A stretch of DNA of 64,000 nt from the NCBI GenBank assembly GCA_900542305.1, contig UQMU01000007.1, positions 1 to 64,000 on the forward strand. Reading direction: 5' to 3'. The stretch comes from an uncultured Collinsella sp. Lineage in GTDB: Bacteria > Actinomycetota > Coriobacteriia > Coriobacteriales > Coriobacteriaceae. The position numbers were made by a program, and so were the translations under genes. Position 1 is the stretch's first letter. Each line of letters begins with the position of its first letter. Positions 27,825 to 36,975 of this stretch are shown here, piece after piece. The notes beneath the pieces were generated by a model. The model ran no database searches, had not been told where the DNA came from, and was given only the letters and a program-made list of their open reading frames with translations.

Positions 27825-29138
27825 ATGAAGCTCACTATAGAATCGATGACCTACGGCGCCGACGGGCTGGCGCACGCCGACAACGGCAAGGCCGTCTTTG
27901 TGCAGGGCGCCGTGGCAGGCGACACCGTCGAGGCCGAGGTCGTACAGGACGGCAAGTCGTTCATGCGTGCCCGCACCACCGAGATTCTGGAGCCAAGCCC
28001 CGATCGCATTCAGCCTCCCTGCCCCTTCGTGGGCATCTGCGGCGGCTGCTCGTGGGGCAATCTCTCACGCACGGCACAGCTCGCCGCCAAGGAGCAAAAC
28101 CTGCGCTCCACGCTCGAGCGCATCGGCAAGTTCGCTCCTGAGCAGGTCGATGAGTTGGTACAGCCCATCTGCCACACCAAGGACGACTGGGGCTACCGCA
28201 ATAAAATCGAGCTCGAACCGACCGTCGTCAACGGTCGCGTGCGCCTTGGCATGCACGGTGTCGACCCCAGCAAAATCGTGACCGTCGATACGTGCCCGCT
28301 GTTCGATAAGCGCTTCCCGAAGGCGCTCAAATCGGTCGTCGGCGCACTCAACTATCTAAGCGGCAGCCATGACTTGGGGCTCGAACGCGTGGGCATTCGC
28401 GCATCGCGCCGCACCAAGGCACTCGAGGTCGCACTCTGGACGCCCACAGGCTCTTTTCCGCGCTCGCAGGTCTCCCGCGTGCTGGCGGACGCCGCTCATC
28501 CCACGAGCATCGTGCGCGTGATGAGCAAGGGCGAAAAGAAGGCCCGTCGTGTCTCCAAGGTCGAAATGCTCGCCGGAGAGGGCTCATGGACCGAGAATAT
28601 CGCCGAGGGTCAGATGCGCTTGTCTGCCCCGTCTTTTTTCCAGGTCAACACCAAGGGTGCCGAGATTTTGATCGATCTTGTCATGGAAGCGCTCGACCCG
28701 CAGGAAGACGAGCTTGCCGTGGACCTGTACTGCGGTGCCGGCACCTTTACCCTGCCGCTCGCCCGCCGCTGCGACTTTGTCGCCGCCGTCGAGGCCTACG
28801 GCCCCGCCGTGCGCGACCTGCGCCGTAACCTGGAGATCAACAAGCTCGATAACGTCGACGTCATTGGCGGAGACGCGGTGCGCGAGTTCCCCGACCAGGA
28901 TGCCGACGTCTTGGTGGTCGACCCGCCGCGTGCAGGCCTCGCCCCCGAGGCGATCGACCTTATCGCCAGCACGAGTGCTCGCGATGTCGCCTACGTGAGC
29001 TGCGACCCGGCCACCCTGGCGCGCGATCTCAAACGCTTTGTCGAAGAAGGCACCTTCTCCCCCGTAAAGATCACGCCAGTCGACCTGTTCCCACAAACCT
29101 TCCACTGCGAGACCGTCGTCCACCTTAAGCGCAACTAG
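27825..29138 (+). CDS. TrmA/RlmD-family tRNA/rRNA (uracil-5-)-methyltransferase
   Basis: These SAM-dependent enzymes form m5U in 23S rRNA or tRNA. The 437-aa protein has an N-terminal TRAM domain (about 1-60), iron-sulfur cysteines CPFVGICGGC and a fourth Cys in VDTCPLF. The methyltransferase domain holds DLYCGAGTFTLPLA and the catalytic Cys in VSCDPATLARDL. The TRAM domain and Fe-S cysteines point to the RlmD/RlmCD branch, but the target base is unproven. The ATG at 27825 follows AGGCAGGAAT. Confidence 0.9.
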   Translation: MKLTIESMTYGADGLAHADNGKAVFVQGAVAGDTVEAEVVQDGKSFMRARTTEILEPSPDRIQPPCPFVGICGGCSWGNLSRTAQLAAKEQNLRSTLERIGKFAPEQVDELVQPICHTKDDWGYRNKIELEPTVVNGRVRLGMHGVDPSKIVTVDTCPLFDKRFPKALKSVVGALNYLSGSHDLGLERVGIRASRRTKALEVALWTPTGSFPRSQVSRVLADAAHPTSIVRVMSKGEKKARRVSKVEMLAGEGSWTENIAEGQMRLSAPSFFQVNTKGAEILIDLVMEALDPQEDELAVDLYCGAGTFTLPLARRCDFVAAVEAYGPAVRDLRRNLEINKLDNVDVIGGDAVREFPDQDADVLVVDPPRAGLAPEAIDLIASTSARDVAYVSCDPATLARDLKRFVEEGTFSPVKITPVDLFPQTFHCETVVHLKRN

Positions 29139-29244
29139 CCACTTAATCATTGCTCAGAAAAATCATTGGGAAATCGAGCGTGGCAAGCGGAGGTCTTCGG
29201 GGTATAAGACGGCTAATTGTATGCCGCCTATGAAAGGAACCCTC

Positions 29245-29787
29245 ATGCCCAGCGTTGCCGTTCTCGCCGCCGATGGCTTTGAAACTATTGAATGCTTGAC
29301 CATGGTCGATGTCATGCGTCGCGGCGGCGTACGTGCCACGCTCGTCTCGATCATGCCCACGCGTGAGGTCGTAAGTTCGCTGCAGATCCCCGTGACCTGC
29401 GATGCGCTCTTTGATGAGATCGACTTTGACGAATACGACTGTGTCGTGCTGCCCGGCGGCCTACCCGGTGCTACCAACCTGCGCGCCGATCAGCGCGTCT
29501 GCGACGTGGTCCGCGAGTTCGCCGCAACCAAGCACGTCGCCGCCATCTGCGCCGCCCCGTTTATCCTGGGCGAGCTCGACCTGCTCGAGGGGCGCCATGC
29601 CACGTGCTTCCCTGGCTTTGAGAAAAGCTTCCCCGAAGGCGCCTATACCGGCGAGAAGGTCACGCAAGACGGCAACATCATCACTGCCAGCGGCATGGCA
29701 CAGTCACTCCCCTTTGCATTGGAGCTGCTGCGCACGCTCGCCGGCGACAAGGCCGTCGAGAAGGTTGCCGAGGGCATTCAGCTATGA
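29245..29787 (+). CDS. DJ-1/PfpI family protein
   Basis: This 180-aa protein has the DJ-1 fold: VAVLAADGFETIE near the N-terminus with the conserved Glu, PGGLPGATNL, and the nucleophile-elbow Cys in VAAICAAPFILGE. Bacterial relatives (YajL, ThiJ) act as chaperones or deglycases against oxidative or glycation damage; the activity here is inferred. The ATG at 29245 has an AAAGGAA site. Its stop overlaps the maf start (ATGA). Confidence 0.9.
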   Translation: MPSVAVLAADGFETIECLTMVDVMRRGGVRATLVSIMPTREVVSSLQIPVTCDALFDEIDFDEYDCVVLPGGLPGATNLRADQRVCDVVREFAATKHVAAICAAPFILGELDLLEGRHATCFPGFEKSFPEGAYTGEKVTQDGNIITASGMAQSLPFALELLRTLAGDKAVEKVAEGIQL

Positions 29788-30365
29788 TTTTGGCTTCGCA
29801 ATCACCGCGCCGCATCGACTTGATGCGCGAGGCGGGCTATGACATTCGCATCATTCCTGCCGATATCGACGAAACGCCGTTTGATGGCGAGGCCCCGCTC
29901 ACGCTCGTTGAACGCTTAGCACGCGCAAAAGCCGCCGCCGTTGCCGCCGAGCATGCCGAGCCCAATGAGCTGACGGTCGCGGCCGACACCATCGTCACCT
30001 TTGACGGCAAGATTCTGGGCAAGCCGGCAACCGAGGACGAGGCGCGCACCATGCTCCGTGAGCTTTCGGGCCGCACGCACCAGGTCGCAACCGGCGTCTG
30101 CATCGTTAAGGCAGGCGATACGGCCGCCCCGCATGCCGCCGAGAGCCTGTCCTTTGTCGATGTGACCGACGTGACGTTCTACGAGCTCACCGACGAGCAG
30201 ATCGAGCACTACGTCGCCTCGGGTGAGCCCATGGACAAGGCCGGCGCCTACGGCATTCAGGGCACAGGAGGACGCATGCTCGTGCACGATATTTCGGGCG
30301 ACTTCTATAACGTGGTGGGCCTACCCATCGCCCGCGTCGCGCGCGCGATTCAAAAACTCTCGTAA
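29784..30365 (+). CDS. maf: Maf-family nucleoside triphosphate pyrophosphatase
   Basis: Maf proteins hydrolyse non-canonical or pyrimidine nucleoside triphosphates to monophosphates. The 193-aa protein has the SQSPRRIDLMREAG signature at the N-terminus, the EERARAKA-like helix, the catalytic Asp in VAADTIVTFDGKILGKP, and DKAGAYGIQG near the C-terminus. It overlaps the DJ-1 gene by 4 nt, so the two are translationally coupled. Confidence 0.93.
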   Translation: MILASQSPRRIDLMREAGYDIRIIPADIDETPFDGEAPLTLVERLARAKAAAVAAEHAEPNELTVAADTIVTFDGKILGKPATEDEARTMLRELSGRTHQVATGVCIVKAGDTAAPHAAESLSFVDVTDVTFYELTDEQIEHYVASGEPMDKAGAYGIQGTGGRMLVHDISGDFYNVVGLPIARVARAIQKLS

Positions 30366-30466
30366 TTGCATCTGGCGCTGGGTATCCCCCGGCGCCTACA
30401 ATTTTGGCGTACCGTACGGATCCCGACCGGGCACAAGGCGCGGCGGAAAACCGATAGGAGTTAAAC

Positions 30467-31468
30467 ATGGATACACTGCTCGAGGCCATTGACGTCTGCG
30501 ATGTCGATGGCTTTTGCTATGGCAACTATACGGACGAGGAGGCCGGCACCGGTTGCACCGTAATCGTGGCACCCGAGGGCGCCACCGGCGGCGTTGACGT
30601 TCGCGGCGGTGCTCCAGCATCGCGCGAAACCGACCTGCTGCGACCCGAGAACACCGTCGACAAGGTCCACGCCGTCTGCCTTTCGGGTGGATCGGCCTTT
30701 GGCCTCGAGGCTGCAAGCGGCGTCGCTCGCGAGCTTGAGAGCCGCGGCATCGGCCTTCCCGTCGGCCCCACGCAGGTGCCCATCGTGTGCTCCAGCTGTA
30801 TCTTCGACCTCGCCTATGGCGACCCGACCGTGCGCCCCGACATTGAGGCCGGCATCGCCGCCGTGCGCGAAGCGCTCGACCACACCCCCGCCACGCTCGA
30901 GCAGGGCAACGTGGGCGCCGGCACCGGCGCCACTGTAGGCAAGCTCATGGGGCCTGCCACCTGCATGAAGGCCGGCCTTGGAACTGCTGCCGTGGCGCTC
31001 GGCCCCGTCAAGGTGGGCGCCGTGGTCTCGGTCAACGCCTGCGGCAACGTCGTCGACCCCTTCACCGGCGAGTGGGTCGCCGGTATGCGCGCCGCAGCCG
31101 ATAGCGACCAGATCGTCGACATGGAACTCGCAGCCTTTGCCGCCGCCGGATCCATGCAGATGCCGCTCGACCGCACCAACACCACCATCAGCTGCATCGT
31201 CACCAACGTGGAACTCACTAAGGCACAAGCCACCAAGGTCTCCCAGATGGCCGCAGACGCCTACGCACACGCCATCCGTCCCACGCACACCACCAACGAC
31301 GGCGACACCATCTACACCCTCGCCAGCGGCAAACTGGGCGCCCAGGCAAGCGCCGCCGTTCCCCTAGACCTGCTGGGCATGCTCGCCGTAAGGGCCTTGG
31401 AAACCGCCATCGTAAACGGAGCCAAAACCGCCAAAACCTCCCACGGCATCCCCGGCGCCGCGAAGTAG
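30467..31468 (+). CDS. S58 family peptidase (DmpA/P1 type aminopeptidase)
   Basis: The 333-aa N-terminal-nucleophile hydrolase shows VHAVCLSGGSAFGLEAASGV, the loop QGNVGAGTGATVGKL where self-cleavage occurs in the family, and the late segment TNTTISCIVTN. Relatives are L-aminopeptidase/D-amidase/D-esterases or beta-aminopeptidases; the natural substrate is unknown. It has a GATAGGAG site. A small hairpin lies between maf and this gene (near 30372-30394). Confidence 0.88.
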   Translation: MDTLLEAIDVCDVDGFCYGNYTDEEAGTGCTVIVAPEGATGGVDVRGGAPASRETDLLRPENTVDKVHAVCLSGGSAFGLEAASGVARELESRGIGLPVGPTQVPIVCSSCIFDLAYGDPTVRPDIEAGIAAVREALDHTPATLEQGNVGAGTGATVGKLMGPATCMKAGLGTAAVALGPVKVGAVVSVNACGNVVDPFTGEWVAGMRAAADSDQIVDMELAAFAAAGSMQMPLDRTNTTISCIVTNVELTKAQATKVSQMAADAYAHAIRPTHTTNDGDTIYTLASGKLGAQASAAVPLDLLGMLAVRALETAIVNGAKTAKTSHGIPGAAK

Positions 31469-31480
31469 CCTAACCTGACC

Positions 31481-31605
31481 GGTTGCCCGGTGGGGCTTGG
31501 TTATGTTTGCTGCTCTACAGTCCTGGCTCGCACGAAGAGCACATTAAGTGCTCTTCGGCTCGTGCGGAACTCGCGACAAACATAACCAAGCCCCACCGGG
31601 CAACC
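31481..31605. repeat. Nested inverted-repeat element 1
   Basis: Perfect 29-bp outer arms (31481-31509 with 31577-31605) enclose a second hairpin with a 9-bp stem (31534-31542 with 31548-31556) and an attaa loop. Conserved boxes (gtcctgg...gctcgcac and ggctcgtgcggaact) flank the inner stem. It sits between convergent genes and could stop transcription from both sides. Element 2 repeats the inner design in the opposite orientation. Confidence 0.75.
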
Positions 31606-31698
31606 TACCAACCAGATTCTTTTCAGCCCAGGCCCCTGTGTACCGCGCGTCGAAGATCTTCAAATTCAGGCAGCCTGACAATCGATTCTTATAGCAGA

Positions 31699-31808
31699 GG
31701 CCCCTTGGCCTTTAGTTTGATACAAGTTCCGCACGAGCCGGAAAGCACTTAATGTGCTTTCCGTGCGAGCAGGACTGTTCGCAGTAGCAAACTAAAGGCC
31801 AAGGGGCC
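31699..31808. repeat. Nested inverted-repeat element 2
   Basis: Perfect 21-bp outer arms (31699-31719 with 31788-31808) enclose a 9-bp stem (31740-31748 with 31754-31762) with a ttaat loop. Read on the minus strand, the inner 68 nt align with element 1, keeping the flanking boxes while the stem bases differ by paired changes. The outer arms have different sequences in the two elements. Confidence 0.75.
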
Positions 31809-31840
31809 CAGTCAACCTATCAGCAGCGATTACTCGGCAG

Positions 31841-32872
31841 CTAGTTGAATTTGAAGATCTTTGAGGCAAGACGGTATAGGCCGAGTGTGGTTTTGTCTCC
31901 GGCCCGTCCGCGCAGATTGGTGAAGAACCCGACCACGCCGTAGCGGGCACGACGATACATGCGCTCGTCGTAGGCCTTCAAATCATTCCACAGCGTCTTT
32001 AGGCGCTCGTCGGCGCAATCTTCCTCGGAAAGCTTGGTAAGCACCGAGCAGATCGCCATCATCATGGTGAAGTAGCCCATCATGTACGAACGCAGGCGCG
32101 ACGACTCAACATCGCTGTACAGGTGGTACGACTCCATCATGATACGCGTAACACGGAACTGCTGGTCCAGACGCTTGACCATCGTTGCCTCGTTGACGCT
32201 CTGACCTTCGCGGCCGATAAAGTAGCGGTAGAGGTCGATGTCGGCGTAGTACATGGTCTTGCAACGCGGCAGTGGCACGTAGGCGTAGATGTTGTCCACA
32301 TAGAACGTGTGCGGCGGCATGGGAAGGTTGGACTCGCGCAGCACATCCGTGCGATAGCACAGGCTGTGCATGAGTAGGTTCTGGTCCAGGCGGAAATGAC
32401 CGATCTGATCCCAGGAAAAGATCTTTTTGCGCGGCAGGGCAAATTTGTAGCCAATAGCGGTATGCGTGCCCTCGTAAACCTTCTCGTACACGTAGTTCGA
32501 GATAAACAGGTCAACGCGCTGATCGCGCTCTTCAAAGCCACGCAGAATCGACAGCATAGTCGAAAGAGCCGCAGCGTCGAGCCAGTCATCCGAGTCGACA
32601 ACCTTGTAGTAGGTGCCCTGCGCCTCGCGCAGACCCGAAAGGACGGCAATACCGTGACCGCCGTTTTCCTGGTGCACCGCGCGGATAATGCCGGGATAGC
32701 GGGCCTCCCACTCGTCGGCCTTGGCGGCCGTCTCGTCCTTGGAGCCGTCGTCCACCACGATAATCTCGATATCGGTGGCGTAATTGCTCCCCTCCAAGAT
32801 GGAGGTGATGCAATGGTCCATGTCCTTGGCGGCGTTATACGAGGGAATACCGAATGTTATGACTTTATGCAT
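31841..32872 (-). CDS. Family 2 glycosyltransferase
   Basis: This 343-aa GT-A enzyme has an N-terminal FGIPSYNAAKDMDHCITSI, the nucleotide-binding VVDDGSKDET and the metal-binding DxD-type VVDSDDWLD. The C-terminal part is helical and probably acts on a membrane-linked acceptor. It overlaps the upstream glf gene (ATG at 32872 within the glf stop region), so both likely make a galactofuranose-containing surface polysaccharide. The sugar donor is inferred only from that neighbour. Confidence 0.88.
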   Translation of the reverse strand: MHKVITFGIPSYNAAKDMDHCITSILEGSNYATDIEIIVVDDGSKDETAAKADEWEARYPGIIRAVHQENGGHGIAVLSGLREAQGTYYKVVDSDDWLDAAALSTMLSILRGFEERDQRVDLFISNYVYEKVYEGTHTAIGYKFALPRKKIFSWDQIGHFRLDQNLLMHSLCYRTDVLRESNLPMPPHTFYVDNIYAYVPLPRCKTMYYADIDLYRYFIGREGQSVNEATMVKRLDQQFRVTRIMMESYHLYSDVESSRLRSYMMGYFTMMMAICSVLTKLSEEDCADERLKTLWNDLKAYDERMYRRARYGVVGFFTNLRGRAGDKTTLGLYRLASKIFKFN

Positions 32873-34067
32873 GGCAGGCGATAATCTCATCCGAAAGATC
32901 GAGGGCGGAATTGGTCACAGCGTCCATATCGTAGTAACGATACTCGGCCAGACGACCCACCGGGTGGAAGTTCGTCAGGTTCTGGACGCGCTCAAGATAG
33001 CGCTCATAGAGCTCACGGTTCTCGGGCTCAAGAATGGCGTAGTACGGCGTCTCGTCCGAGCCGGGCGTATAGGCCTTAGAGTACTCCTTCATGATGGTGG
33101 TCTTGCCGGGCAGGATCTGACCGGTCATGTTCTTGAACTCGGTAATGCGCGTGTAGTCCTCGCTCGTGGTGTAGTTGACGGTGCCCACGGGCTGGAACTG
33201 GTCCATATCGAGCGTCTCGAACTTCATGTCGAGCGTGCGGTACGGTAGCGCGCCCAGATCGAGATTGAACAGCTCATCGAGCGGACCGGTGTAGACGATC
33301 TCGCCACCATAGACCTTGCCGTCGATCTTGACGGTGGTCTCGTCGATCTCAAAGAGATCGCGGGCGTCCACGTCGCAGAACACGTCGATCAGGTCGTGGT
33401 CGAGCATGTGCTCAAAGAGCGCCGTGTAGCCCTCCTGCGGCATGCCCTGGAAGGGGGCTTGCGGGAAGTAGCGGTCATCATCGCCCACAAAGACGGGAAC
33501 GCGGCCGGTGATCGAGGGATCGATCTGATCGGGCGTCTGGCCCCACTGCTTCATGGTGTAATGCAAAAAGACGTTCTCGTAGACGTAATCGGCGACCTCG
33601 GCCAAGTCGGGGTCGTTCTTCTTACGCAGCTCCATAATGGGCACCTTGACATCCTTGCCAAAGGTCTCCACGAGCTTCTGATACAGCTCCTCGCCGCGCT
33701 CGTCACCAAAGGCGAGCTTGAGACTCGCATGGTTGAAGGGCACGGGCATAAGGGTACCGTTGATGTTGGCGAGCACCTTGTGCTGATAATCCGTCCACTT
33801 GGTAAAGCGCGACAGGAAATTGTGCACGCGCTCGTTAAAGGTGTGATAGATATGCGGACCGTACTCGTGAATCAGGATTCCGGCCTCATCAGTGCAGTCA
33901 TAGGCATTGCCCGCAATGTGGCTACGGCGCTCCAAAACGGCAACACGATAGCCGATGGTCTCGGCAAGACGGCGGGCGCAAACGGCACCGGCATATCCAG
34001 CACCGACGACAATCATGTCGTACGCGCCGGCGTTAAAGCCTTCAGGCAGGCCTGAGGTAATCTGCAT
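32865..34067 (-). CDS. glf: UDP-galactopyranose mutase
   Basis: Glf converts UDP-galactopyranose to UDP-galactofuranose using reduced FAD. The 400-aa protein has the FAD-binding MIVVGAGYAGAVCARRLAE, IAGNAYD, GPHIYHTFNE and the substrate-region MKQWGQ and conserved Arg residues near ENRELYERY. A 17-residue leader precedes the Rossmann fold. The gene is followed, with overlap, by a glycosyltransferase. Confidence 0.95.
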   Translation of the reverse strand: MQITSGLPEGFNAGAYDMIVVGAGYAGAVCARRLAETIGYRVAVLERRSHIAGNAYDCTDEAGILIHEYGPHIYHTFNERVHNFLSRFTKWTDYQHKVLANINGTLMPVPFNHASLKLAFGDERGEELYQKLVETFGKDVKVPIMELRKKNDPDLAEVADYVYENVFLHYTMKQWGQTPDQIDPSITGRVPVFVGDDDRYFPQAPFQGMPQEGYTALFEHMLDHDLIDVFCDVDARDLFEIDETTVKIDGKVYGGEIVYTGPLDELFNLDLGALPYRTLDMKFETLDMDQFQPVGTVNYTTSEDYTRITEFKNMTGQILPGKTTIMKEYSKAYTPGSDETPYYAILEPENRELYERYLERVQNLTNFHPVGRLAEYRYYDMDAVTNSALDLSDEIIACHA

Positions 34068-34223
34068 CGATACTCCTTGTCAAAAGCCACGGGCTCGTTA
34101 GCTGGGCTTTTCTCGAACATTCTTCGAGACATATTTATCAGAGCGATTATAGCGCTAATGCGTCCTATAATGAGCTTGCCACACAAGGAAAGCTCAAGCA
34201 CCGCGGCGAACATAATTGAAAGG

Positions 34224-34246
34224 TAAACCCGCTAGCAGCGGGTTTA
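34224..34246. terminator. Small hairpin upstream of pta
   Basis: A 10-bp stem (taaacccgct/agcgggttta) around a 3-nt loop lies about 55 nt before the pta start. It could be an upstream terminator or a leader structure; T-run is short. The rest of 34068-34298 is AT-rich promoter DNA for the divergent glf and pta genes. Confidence 0.45.
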
Positions 34247-34298
34247 TTCGTGAACAGCCGGGCGCCTGGAGCTTAGCGAAACGCTTGTAAGGAGTAAC

Positions 34299-35279
34299 AT
34301 GAGCGATTTCCTAAACCGTATGAAGTCTGCCGTCAAGGCCGACCTTAAGACGATCGTCCTGCCCGAGGGCGAGGATCCGCGCACCATCGTCGCGGCCACC
34401 AAGATCATCGAGGAGGGCCTGGCAAAGATCGTCATCCTGGGCAACCCCGACGAGATCGACGTTCCCGGCGCTACCGTCATCGACCCGCGCAATGCCGAGA
34501 AGCACGAGGAGTACGCGCAGAAGTTTGCCGAGCTCCGCGCCAAGAAGGGCGTTACCATCGAGCAGGCTCGCGCCCAGGTGATGGACGCCACCTACTTTGG
34601 CACCATGATGGTCAAGATGGGCGATGCCGACGGCCTGGTCTCCGGCGCCTGCCACTCCACCGCCGACACCCTGCGCCCCGCGCTTCAGATCCTCAAGACC
34701 GCCCCGGGCACCAAGCTGGTCTCGGCCTTCTTCGTGATGTGCACCGACACCCCGCAGTTCGGCACCGACGGCACGCTGATCTTCGCCGACTGCGGCCTCA
34801 ACATCAACCCGTCCTCCGACGAGCTCTCCGAGATCGCCATCGCCTCCGCTCACTCCTGGTCCACCTTCATGGGCAACGTTGAGCCGCACGTGGCCATGCT
34901 CTCCTACTCCACCATGGGCTCCGCCGGTGGCGAGGTCGCCAAGAAGGTCCAGGAGGCCGTGAAGTTCTGCAAGGAGAAGGCTCCCGAGCTCGCCATCGAC
35001 GGCGACCTGCAGCTCGACGCCGCCATCGTCCCCACCGTCGCCCAGCTCAAGGCTCCCGGCTCCTCCGTCGCCGGTAAGGCCAACGTGCTCGTGTTCCCCG
35101 ACCTCGAGGCCGGCAACATCGGCTACAAGCTGGTCCAGCGCTTCGCCGGCGCCGACGCCTACGGCCCCATCCTGCAGGGCATCGCCAAGCCGGTCAACGA
35201 TCTGTCGCGCGGCTGCTCTGCCGACGACATCGTGGGTGTCGTGGCCATCACCGCCGTCCAGGCTCAGATGGCTGAGTAG
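34299..35279 (+). CDS. pta: Phosphate acetyltransferase
   Basis: Pta converts acetyl-CoA and phosphate to acetyl phosphate, which AckA uses to make ATP and acetate. The 326-aa protein is the short, single-domain type (PTA_PTB), with LPEGEDPRTIVAA, GLVSGACHSTADTLRPALQI, and NVLVFPDLEAGNIGYKLVQRF. It faces two ackA genes on the other strand across a nested inverted repeat. It starts with a TAAGGAG site. Confidence 0.96.
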   Translation: MSDFLNRMKSAVKADLKTIVLPEGEDPRTIVAATKIIEEGLAKIVILGNPDEIDVPGATVIDPRNAEKHEEYAQKFAELRAKKGVTIEQARAQVMDATYFGTMMVKMGDADGLVSGACHSTADTLRPALQILKTAPGTKLVSAFFVMCTDTPQFGTDGTLIFADCGLNINPSSDELSEIAIASAHSWSTFMGNVEPHVAMLSYSTMGSAGGEVAKKVQEAVKFCKEKAPELAIDGDLQLDAAIVPTVAQLKAPGSSVAGKANVLVFPDLEAGNIGYKLVQRFAGADAYGPILQGIAKPVNDLSRGCSADDIVGVVAITAVQAQMAE

Positions 35280-35294
35280 CGGACGCACTCGCCC

Positions 35295-35425
35295 GAAGGC
35301 CGTACGGGCTAACCCCTGAAAACGTCCTCGACCAATGAAACGCCCCCGTTCTGCTCCTCCGGAGCTACGAACGGGGGCGTTTCTGGTCTGCGGATTGTTT
35401 TCAGGGGTTAGCCCGTACGGCCTTC
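35295..35425. repeat. Nested inverted-repeat element 3
   Basis: Perfect 29-bp outer arms (35295-35323 with 35397-35425) enclose a 15-bp stem (35337-35351 with 35369-35383) capped by a small ctcc/ggag hairpin. Short boxes gtcct and tgcgga flank the inner stem, as in elements 1 and 2. It lies between convergent pta and ackA. The remaining 35426-35632 holds no gene I can support, apart from a likely T-rich terminator near 35575-35615. Confidence 0.72.
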
Positions 35426-35632
35426 TACCGCCACGTAGCATTCAGGGCATCTGGAATGGACGGCGGCTTGGCTACGAGCTGGAGCTGAAAAATCTGAACG
35501 GATGGGTGCCGTTGTTGGGAGCGCAGGCGTTGCTGGTGGCGATCACTTTGGGACTGGAATTTCCGCCTGCTAGTAAAAAGGCCTCCGGAGCTGTTGCTCT
35601 GGAGACCTTTCGTCTACTTGCAAATGCGCGCG

Positions 35633-36811
35633 TTAGTTGTTCTTGGTTAGACGCTCGACGTCGTGGGCGATCATGTATTCCTCGTCTGTGGGGATGACCA
35701 TGACCGTGACGGAAGAGCCGGCGGCGCTGATGACCTGCGGGCCGTTGCCCACGGCCTCACGGTTCTTGTTGTTGTCGATACGCACGCCCAGCCACTCAAA
35801 GCAGTCGCAGAAGGCCTTACGGATCGACCAGTCGTTCTCGCCGATGCCGGCGGTAAAGGTGATGGTGTCCACGCCCGCCATGGAAGCGATCATGGAACCG
35901 GCCTGCTGCATAGCCTTGTAGGCGAACATATCGAAGGCGAGCAGGCAGCGCTCGTCGCCCTCGGAGGCGCGCGTGCGGATATCGCGGGCGTCGTTGGAGA
36001 TGCCCGAGATGGCAAGCAGACCAGACTGCTTGTTCATCATGTCATCGACTTCCTGGTAGCTGTAGCCGCCCTCGCGCTGCAGGTAGCACACGGTGGCCGG
36101 GTCGATGGAACCACAACGGGTGCCCATCATCAGGCCATCGAGCGGCGTGAGACCCATCGTGGTGTCGCGGCACACGCCGTCCTCGATAGCAGCGAGCGAA
36201 GCACCGTTGCCCAGATGGCACGAAAGCAGGCGGTGGCAGCGCGAACCCAGGATCTCCTTGGCCATCATCCACTCGTAGCGGTGGCTCGTACCGTGTGCGC
36301 CGTACTTGCGCACGTGGTACTTGTCGCACACGTCCTTGGGCAGCGCGTAGGTGTAGGCGACCTCGGGCATGGTCATGTGGAACGAGGTGTCGAAGACGGC
36401 CACATTGGGCAGCTCCGGATACTTCTCGCGGCAATACTCGATTGCCGCGGCCTCGCCGTAATTGTGCAGCGGAGCGAGCGGTGCCACCTCAAGGATCTTA
36501 GCCATGACCTCATCGTCGACGACCGCGGAATCATCGAAGTGCCAGCCGCCCTGAACGATACGATGGCCAATGCCATCAATCGTAAAGTCGGTCTTCTCGA
36601 GCTCCTCGAGCACGCGAGCGATAGCAGAGCGATGATCGGGGAAAGGGACCTCCTCGGTCTGCTTGGCGCCACCGTTCTCGGAGTGGCCAAAGATGCCCAT
36701 GTCCGAAGCGATACGTTCGCAGTTGCCCTTGGCGAAAACCTCTCGGGTATCGGTATCCAAAAGCTGATATTTAAGGCTTGAGCTGCCGGCGTTGACAACA
36801 AGTACGTTCAT
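35633..36811 (-). CDS. ackA: Acetate kinase, copy 1
   Basis: AckA makes ATP and acetate from acetyl phosphate. The 392-aa protein has VLVVNAGSSSLKYQL, the LAPLHN and FDTSFHMTMP segments, the HGTSHRY motif, GNGASLAAI and GTRCGSIDPATV. The usual VHGG of the HRxVHGG motif is VQGG here. It is the downstream member of a tandem pair and is clearly homologous to the copy at 36976-38154 but diverged. Confidence 0.95.
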   Translation of the reverse strand: MNVLVVNAGSSSLKYQLLDTDTREVFAKGNCERIASDMGIFGHSENGGAKQTEEVPFPDHRSAIARVLEELEKTDFTIDGIGHRIVQGGWHFDDSAVVDDEVMAKILEVAPLAPLHNYGEAAAIEYCREKYPELPNVAVFDTSFHMTMPEVAYTYALPKDVCDKYHVRKYGAHGTSHRYEWMMAKEILGSRCHRLLSCHLGNGASLAAIEDGVCRDTTMGLTPLDGLMMGTRCGSIDPATVCYLQREGGYSYQEVDDMMNKQSGLLAISGISNDARDIRTRASEGDERCLLAFDMFAYKAMQQAGSMIASMAGVDTITFTAGIGENDWSIRKAFCDCFEWLGVRIDNNKNREAVGNGPQVISAAGSSVTVMVIPTDEEYMIAHDVERLTKNN

Positions 36812-36975
36812 GAGACTCCTTTGCAGTGCAATACGGTCGACGCAGACCCCTTAAGGCGGCCGCATTTTAATAAGAAGTTATCACAACTTGATAAATAGCT
36901 ATCAGTCATATCGCCCAACGAGCGCAAAAGAGGGGCCGAACGGCGCTCGGTCGTCCAGCCCCTCCCCTCTTGCAA

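Noticed and set aside
31483..31752. 89-codon frame over the nested inverted repeats
   Set aside because: Translation is dictated by the palindromes; no gene features.
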